Positions 57,801 to 64,000 of a stretch of DNA of 64,000 nt are shown one piece after another. Position numbers and translations under genes: made by a program. The DNA comes from Molossus alvarezi (taxonomy: Eukaryota; Chordata; Mammalia; Chiroptera; Molossidae): the NCBI GenBank assembly GCA_037176705.1, contig CM073891.1:50966571-51030570 (forward strand), given 5' to 3'. The notes beneath the pieces are model-generated. The model did not search any database, was not told where the DNA came from, and saw nothing but the letters and a program-made list of their open reading frames with translations. Within the stretch, counting starts at the first letter, position 1, and each line of letters starts with the position of its first letter.

Positions 57801-59000
57801 AACTAAGTCGGGCTTTGATTTTGGATGCCAATTTGAACAAACTGTGTTTAACTTGATAGCCAATTTTTTTCAGTGTAATAACATGATCTGAGTGTGACTT
57901 AGAAAAATTGATCAGAAGTCTTGATTAGAATAAAATGGTTTCAGGAAAGACTGAAGAGACTGATAAGAGAGTGAGTGGAACACAATATAAGGTAGAGAGA
58001 AAAACAGAAAGGAAGATACAAATGTGTTGACAAGGAAGAAATGATCTGATTTACTGATTGTAAGAGATTTAATAAAGGACTCTAAAGTTTTCTATTATTT
58101 TTAACTTTGGCCTAGCACCACCTCAGTGTTCTCACGGATTGAGGGATGTGTGAATGAATTTGGCTTTCACCCTGTTAAGTTTGAATCTCCAGATAGTTCT
58201 CTACTTATTTTATCAAGTAGAAAATTGAAAATAGAGAGCAGGAAGTCCAGAGAAGATTAGAAATTATTCAGTTGGAGGTAATTGTAAAAGTTGTTAAATG
58301 CCAAACTAAGTGTACTTATTTTCTTGGCAATGCTGTAGTATACAGATGTATGACATGCATGTATATGATTAACTCTGCTACAATTATTTCCAGTGACTTC
58401 ATTGTTTTTGTTTCATGCATTGGTGTACAGCGGCTGGTCTTGTTACCCAAATGCATTTATTCTTTCATTCTTCCCTTCCTTCCTTCATTATCCAATCAAT
58501 AGTAAATGGCTATTACATGTTCAGGTCTATACGAATTACAGTGTGATATAGGGATGAATTGAATAGAATTCTTGTCCTCAAAGGATGTAGTTTAGTTGAG
58601 GAATAAGAAGTCATTGTTAATAAAACTGGTTTTGGAATCATCATTTGAATTTTCTATTGTTAATAAATTTGTGGTCAAGGCTCACTTTGAATTCAGGAAT
58701 AATCAGCAAATTTATTTATCAAAAAACATTAGAGCCATTTGGCAAGTACATATGAGAAGAGAGAATTATTTAGGAGTCTGCATTCATGAGAAATAAGAAT
58801 CATACTTTAGCAATAATTGCCCTTCTGTGAACAATCGTTTTGCAATTTGGTACATAAAACAATTTGGACAATGTTACTTGTTTATAATAAAAGTGAAGTT
58901 TTGTAATATTTAAATTGTATTTCTAATTCTTGAACTGGACATGCTATGCTACTGTCTAAATTTGTTTTAATAAGTCACATTAGATTTACTACATTTGTAA
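54862..59000. other. AT-rich intergenic DNA with weak ancient-repeat traces
   Basis: A T/A-rich run at 55772-55794 interrupts an otherwise unassigned stretch. The part 57860-58260 (AACATGATCTGAGTGTGACT, CCTGTTAAGTTTGAATCTCC, AGAGAGCAGGAAGTCCAGAG) resembles an old mammalian repeat known to carry 'acatgttaagtttgagatgcc', but it is too worn to name. Small open frames have no recognisable content. Confidence 0.4.
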
Positions 59001-60169
59001 TTTGGAGACTGACTTCCATATTGCCAAGTATTTGTTAGTACTTCTTTCCTTTCCCATGTAGGTAATATCACCCACTCTGTGGCCCACCTTACCCCACTAT
59101 CTAAGCACACAATGTGTTCAAGTTCTGGAAGGATGCTACTGTTAGAAGCTTGTATCGGCAAACTGCCCTCTCCCTTCCGAGCCCTCCACAACCATTTTGA
59201 GTCTGTTTTCAATTTCATTTGTCCTGGTGATCCATAAAAAATCAGCACCAGGAAGAGGAAGCTGAGAAAGGGAGGGGAATTCTAGAATCAGACAGGACTG
59301 TGTCCTCCTGTAACCTTTCTCCCCCACATGCAAATACCTCATTGGCTTGTCCTCTCCCCTACCAGGGACTAAACTGGGGCTTTTGGCTGGAACCCAACAG
59401 GACAGAAAAAGTGGGTAAGTCAGCAGGCAGATAAATACTGGCTGAATGGGCACAAAGGTCCTGGGTTCAACAGTTCTATTGCCTCCCCCCATGAAGCCCG
59501 AAACCAATGACCCCTGGGTGGGTGGGAAAAGCAGCTAATCAAACTGCACAGTTTGCTCAGGGCACTAGGACCTGGCTGTGGTCCAACAACAGGAACAGGA
59601 GCCTTGCTTACCCTTTAGATTTGAGACTGGTTTTCCTACACCCCACACACAGAGACACCCCACTCTGCACCTATGCTTCTTCTTCCCTATACTTTCTCCC
59701 TCTTCCTCTCCCTTTCCTTCTCCCTCTCAATATACTCTATGTTGTGTAGTGCCAGATCCTTGTGGGGCCGATGCAGAGACCAGACACTGACTGAACTCAT
59801 CCTCTCTCTCTCCTCCCTGTACCCTCTAATCCTCAGAACCAGGGACAGGTAGGAAGAAAACCAGACTCTGAAGCAAGTGGGTGAGAATCTAAGTGCCCAG
59901 ACACCCAGGCCCTGGGCCATCGGGTCTCTGGCTCACCATGCGACTTTGCATAAACCAGGGACTCTGTTCCCAATGTCAGGATTGAATTACCTGATCTTCA
60001 GGATGGTCCCAGCTCACGGACATCCGAGTTCTTTGTTGTGGGACCAGGATAGGCTGCGCTTTCTGTCATTCTTCTTCACTGTGGCTGTGCAGGTCCCCTC
60101 ACCTCCCTGGAACTCTGCATGTTGCAATGAAGGAGTATGGAAGGGGAAAGACACAGTGGGCTTCGGCAT
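59001..60169. other. GC-richer block, unassigned
   Basis: From about 59000 rightwards the base composition becomes clearly richer in G and C than the preceding 20 kb. Overlapping open stretches on both strands (59142-59507, 59507-59749, 59877-60266) are what GC-rich non-coding DNA gives. None shows a known domain. A CT-rich tract lies at 59680-59730. 59734-59797 is similar, inverted, to 61461-61533. Confidence 0.45.
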
Positions 60170-60305
60170 AGGGGGAGGGGGTCTGAATCTGCCCTCTGTC
60201 ACTAAAAGGTTGCATGCCCTAGGTGATTTACTTTGCTGCACTGAGCTTGTTTTCCCCCATCAGTAAAATGCAGATAACACCTGCCTCAGGTGTTACAGGT
60301 TATAG
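60170..60305 (+). repeat. MIR SINE
   Basis: ATGCCCTAGGTGATTTACTT, then CATCAGTAAAATGCAGATAA and CACCTGCCTCAGGTGTTA match the forward MIR core and the region after it. Confidence 0.7.
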
Positions 60306-61390
60306 GCCTACCTGGGAACACTTTGTTAAAGGTCCAGCAGACAACAGCGAGTGGGTGAATAAACTGCCTCCACTGGATGTTGCCAGAGAAAGTATTTGCA
60401 ATACTTGGGGCATACATACACCAAAAATATTCTTTGTTGTTTATCTGCAATTTAAATTAAACTGGGTGTCCTGTATTTTATTTTGCATCTTGCTACATAT
60501 ATGTCATACTGGGGAAGGTCTCTAGAAGTCCCAAGTAGGGGGCTGGAAACTCTGTCCAGGGGTCAAATCCTGCCCACAGCTCCATTTTGGCCTTAGCCCA
60601 TGAGCTAAGAATGGATTTTACTTCTTTACATGGCTATAAAAATAAGGAAAAAGAGGAGGGGGAGTGTGAGGGAGGAGGAGGCTGTGTGTCTGAGAGTGTA
60701 TGCCTGAGCTTCCAAAGCCTAACATATTCACCTTTATTATCTTGGCCCATTACAAAAAGAGTTTGCTGACACACAGTCGGTAAGGGACTAAGAGTTTTCA
60801 ATATTTGTATACCTATTCTAAGCCAGATGGGAGGGTAAAATAGAAAAGTCAAGAAAAGTTAAGTCCCTGGCAGGGGGAGGCACAGAAAAGCATGGGCCAG
60901 GCTGACAGAAAAAGCCCTGTGAGAAAGGCGTACTCACTCATCTGCCCATTTAAGGGGCCCTCCACCCCCAAAGGTCTGCTTGGTTCCTCCTTCCTCCCTC
61001 ACTGCCTGGAGTCTTTCAGCCAGGTCTTCCCGTAAAAGTTCACCAGGCGTCCTAAAGTCCAAGGGAGGTCTCTAGGGTCTCTTTCACGGCCACTCCTTTC
61101 TGCATTGGCCTGGGGCCTGGGAGAGAAATCAAGGTAAAGGAGTTTCTGCAAGATCCCAGAGGGCAGGATGACCTACTGGCCTGTCTCTTTAAATTTCAGG
61201 TAATTTGGGAGGAGAGAGGGAGTTTGCACAGCTCCCTAGGAGCTCCTGCCTGAGGGGCCCAGTGAGTGAGTCCCAGCTCTGCCAAGTGTAACAAACTCAC
61301 CTCTCTCTGTAGTCTGGCTGGGGCGCCTCCCCAGACATCTGTGTGGGCCAGGGAGGTAAGACATGGGACCACGACAGGGAGAGAGCAGGC
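60306..61390. other. GC-richer intergenic DNA
   Basis: No gene or repeat family is recognised with confidence. A purine-rich AAGAGGAGGGGGAGTGTGAG tract lies near 60650. Small overlapping frames have no motifs. Confidence 0.4.
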
Positions 61391-61601
61391 CTGCTCTCTG
61401 GAACCATCTACAGAACTTTCTCCATCGGCAGAGAATGAGCCCCTTCTTCTTAGGCCCCAAGTCTGAGTTCAGTCAGTGTCTGGTCTCTGCCTCAACCCCA
61501 CAAGGAGCTGGCCCTACACAATATAGAATTTCTGCTGCCTAAAAAGAAGGGGCTCATTCTCTGCCGGTGGAGAAAGTTCAGTAGATGGTTCCAGAGAGCA
61601 G
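61391..61601. repeat. Long inverted repeat (65 bp arms, 82 bp loop)
   Basis: Left arm 61391-61454 begins CTGCTCTCTGGAACCATCTA. Right arm 61537-61601 is its inverted complement with three mismatches by my count. The loop contains the segment shared with 59734-59797. The arms could form a stable hairpin. Confidence 0.9.
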
Positions 61602-61973
61602 AAGTCATGGGCTCAGAGCCCAGATGAGTAGAATCTGCTGCCGCGGTGGAAGTAAGCCTCTATCTGCTGCCAGCATCCCCAAGGTGTGTCCCTCTCCCCT
61701 CCCCTTTCCCCCTCATCTTTGTCTTCTTTTGGCACCTCTGTCTGGACAGTCTGTGCTTCCAGGCCTGACTCCTTGGGAGAATTTTCTCTCAAGAGTCTTT
61801 TGCCTATGGGGCCCCAGGATGCCAGGTGGAAGAGGAGGGGCTGGCGTGGACACAGGTGCTTGCTATCTTCAAGATCCAGTTAACTCTTTATGCAAGCTTC
61901 TTGAGCAATGTGGGGGTTAAGGACAACAAGGTTGTGCTGTCAAAAATCCATGCATATGCAGATTCTCAACTGC
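61602..61973. other. GC-richer intergenic DNA
   Basis: Includes a CT-rich stretch at 61685-61735. The 111-codon open frame at 61585-61920 has no recognised motif and starts inside the inverted repeat, so I do not call it a gene. Confidence 0.4.
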
Positions 61974-62117
61974 CAGTTGACCCTTGAACAATGTGGATTT
62001 CAGCTGTGAGGGTCAATTAAACTTCACTGGTCAGTTGAACCAAGTGGGTCACTTGAAAAAAATTTGCTTCAAAGTGAACCCACAGAGTTCAAAATCGTGT
62101 TGTTCAAGGGTTGACTG
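61974..62117. mobile_element. Small DNA transposon with CAGTTGACCCTTGAACAA termini
   Basis: The left terminus CAGTTGACCCTTGAACAA and the right terminus TTGTTCAAGGGTTGACTG are perfect inverted repeats of 18 bp. TA follows the right end. This is the terminal sequence of a common non-autonomous mammalian element of the Tigger/pogo type. Only 144 bp remain, so it is internally deleted. Confidence 0.85.
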
Positions 62118-62259
62118 TACTTGCCTAAGGGCCTGGCACCTTGTTGGGCCTTGGAAAAGATTGTGGCATCATTAAACCTTCAACAGAGAAATGCTCGTGG
62201 ATCAGAACAACACCTTATATCTGTCCTGCCCCTCAAACAGTCTCTCTGGGAGAATCATA

Positions 62260-62265
62260 CACACT

Positions 62266-62308
<43 letters not shown>
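62260..62308. repeat. (CA)n microsatellite
   Basis: A pure CA run of about 20 units, followed by short GAAT-type repeats (62314-62330). Confidence 0.95.
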
Positions 62309-62312
<4 letters not shown>

Positions 62313-62330
62313 ATGAATGAATGAATGAAG

Positions 62331-64000
62331 CAGAGAGCATCTGCAGACTCTAGTAAACCCAGAAGAAGAAGAAATGTGATCATGGTCATGATTCCTGTGC
62401 AGTTATCCCATCAGTTATTGACCTCTGTCCTGCTATACACCAGACCCTGGGAATGGGAGGGTGTGAAGAGGAACAAAGCTGGGACATAGCCTGGAATTTA
62501 TTACTCCATACTAGGGGACAGGGGAATGGGCAACTGGCCAAAATATACATAGGACCAATGCTTACCCACTCTCTCATCTAGGTTGTGGAATTCGAGAGTG
62601 TTGGGTCACACAGGGATATAGCCCCATTCCCCCTCCCAGTCAGTTGAACAGTGTCCACTTGGCCAGTAGCTACAAGGAGCAGAGCAGCACAAAACTGGGA
62701 TTTTTCCCACGTTCTTGACAGCAAGCAAGTTTTGCCTTGTCTTTAGGCTGAGAGCAAGCCGTTCCCAGCACCACCTCCTCCCCACTGCTGGGTGAGCCCC
62801 TGCCTGACTCTGGCCCAGTAAGGTAACTCACCATACCAGCAGCCATAGAATCTTCTCCATTATGTAAGCAATAAAGGTGATGTTCTTTTACTCTGGTCCT
62901 CTGTGTGGATTTTTTGGACTATCAAAGAACAGAGTGGTGCTTCCTGGTTTGGAGCTCCTGCTTTACAGAGAGGCATCAAAGTTTGAGCCCTAAGGATATC
63001 TCACTTGTTGTTTCCAGCCCTGAAAATGTCCCTAAATTCATCTGATGTTCTCCATGCACCCCCCACCCCCGCCCACACACACACACACAGCAACCACTAA
63101 ACCCATCTGATGCTCTCCATGCACCCATCCCCAGCAGCTGAGTTGGGAGATGGAGAGGAAGGGACATGGAGGAAGCTTGAAGCCATCTCTGTGTGTTGTC
63201 TCCTCTTCAAAACCTCTGCAGATTGCTCCACCAGGTGGTGGCACCCCTGAGCGATGTCTTTCTGTTAGGGTTCCCCTGAGCCCCTAAGAAGGCAGATAAT
63301 ATGTCTATTCACAGAGGAAAGTTGTTGTGTCTGAGGGTCTTTCTCCATTTGCAAATGGAGGGGCTTGCCTGATCCTGACCAGGAGGGAGGAGGCTAAGAG
63401 GCCACCTGGAACCACTATGGTTTTGCTTCTTTTGCTCCAGGATTCCAGGCTGGGGATGTGCTCACTTTTGGCTTCCAGTCTCTCACACCAGCTGCCTAGC
63501 TCTGTCCCCCAGGCCTGGGGAAATAGGGGCTGAACACATATTTGGCTGATAACATCTTGAGGCAACAAAATGGTGGTGCTGCAGACTCAGCCATAAGTGG
63601 TTCCACTCTTCCAGCTCTAGGAAGCCAAGCACAGAGCGCAGAAAGGCCTGGGGTTTTGGAAAGGGTGGCAGAAGTTCTCTGTGTGCCCAAGTGAGATGAA
63701 GCCAGAGTGAAGGACCATGGCCTCTGCTGAGTGGGCTGCTTCTGCCTGCCTTGTCTGCCCTATTTCTTCTTTAGACCATTGTGTCGACTTCCTCTTGTAC
63801 CTTGGGCCAGAAAGGCCTGATGTCAACACTATGAGGGATTCCTCTCCATTTCCTGATGTCTCTGCCTGATTCCACAGCTCCTTGGCCCACTTCTTTTTGA
63901 ACACCAGGAACCTGAAGTATTGACTGCCCTCTGGGTGGAAGGACCCTGAAATAACCAGGGAGCGGGGTGACCTGAGCTATGCCAGCCTCCGGCCTAAGGT
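62331..64000. other. GC-richer intergenic DNA to the window end
   Basis: No repeat family or coding domain is recognised. A small CA tract lies at 63075-63090. Open stretches on both strands (63305-63568, 63327-63533, 63617-63904) overlap one another and show no domain, so an exon cannot be supported, although a gene might begin nearby beyond the window. Confidence 0.4.

Noticed and set aside
59700..59990. Possible retroviral LTR edge followed by a primer-binding site
   Set aside because: There is no convincing TG...CA pair with a duplication, and no recognisable tRNA-complementary primer site next to it.
61585..61920. 111-codon plus-strand frame in GC-rich DNA
   Set aside because: It begins in the right arm of the inverted repeat, overlaps another frame at 61686-61883, and shows no recognisable domain.
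1..64000. CRISPR arrays, bacterial operons, phage genes or a defence system
   Set aside because: The whole window shows mammalian retrotransposons. Regularly spaced direct repeats, Shine-Dalgarno-led gene clusters and long ORFs are all absent.
1..64000. Helitron (HeliBat-type) insertions
   Set aside because: I looked for CTRR-ending elements with a terminal hairpin and found none I could support. Absence here is weak evidence about which bat family this is.

Overview
This is a 64 kb window of mammalian nuclear DNA with no intact protein-coding gene that I can support. It almost certainly comes from a bat, probably Yangochiroptera. The evidence is about twenty copies of tRNA-derived SINEs of the bat VES type and a related type. 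They have a head ending in CTGGCCGGTTTGGCTCAG, a CT-rich middle, and in many copies a tail reading ATCCTCACCCGAGGAC in the minus orientation. A SPIN-like hAT element sits inside one VES copy, which fits lineages known to carry horizontally acquired SPIN elements. All CDS-like stretches I can name are either retrogene remains (keratin 18) or LINE-1 ORFs with stops and frameshifts.

Layout. 1-490 is the 3' part of a LINE-1 ORF2 on the minus strand. 540-2250 is a GC-richer block that reads on the minus strand like a spliced 3' UTR ending in AATAAA. 2840-4158 is a processed KRT18 pseudogene (minus). 4342-4470 is a palindromic mariner-type MITE. 4.5-24.4 kb is AT-rich DNA carrying VES SINEs, MIRs, MaLR-type LTRs (MLT1), L1 fragments, and a twin-primed (inverted) L1 at 20.28-22.03 kb that contains a 74 bp L1-tail insertion. 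24.44-31.29 kb is an old L1 3' end split by a younger near-full-length L1 (24891-30607). The younger copy has tandem 5' UTR monomers, a broken ORF1, an ORF2 lacking most of the endonuclease region, and a probable 3' transduction. 33-36.6 kb and 41.2-47.8 kb are dense SINE/L1 mosaics. One SINE there carries a 92 bp quasi-palindrome. 48564-49952 is a second younger 5'-truncated L1 with clear target-site duplications. 49.97-54.04 kb is the longest stretch where I recognise no transposable element and is the best place to look for conserved regulatory DNA. 59-64 kb is distinctly GC-richer and holds a MIR, a long inverted repeat (61391-61601), and a small inverted-terminal DNA transposon.

Interplay. 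The window is a record of successive insertions rather than a set of cooperating genes. Nesting gives relative ages: MIR, MLT1 and L1M fragments are oldest, then the older L1s, then VES SINEs and the younger L1 family. SPIN came after the VES copy it interrupts. The VES and L1 copies with near-perfect duplications are the most recent. I found no microbial-type operon, CRISPR array, rRNA or functional tRNA gene.
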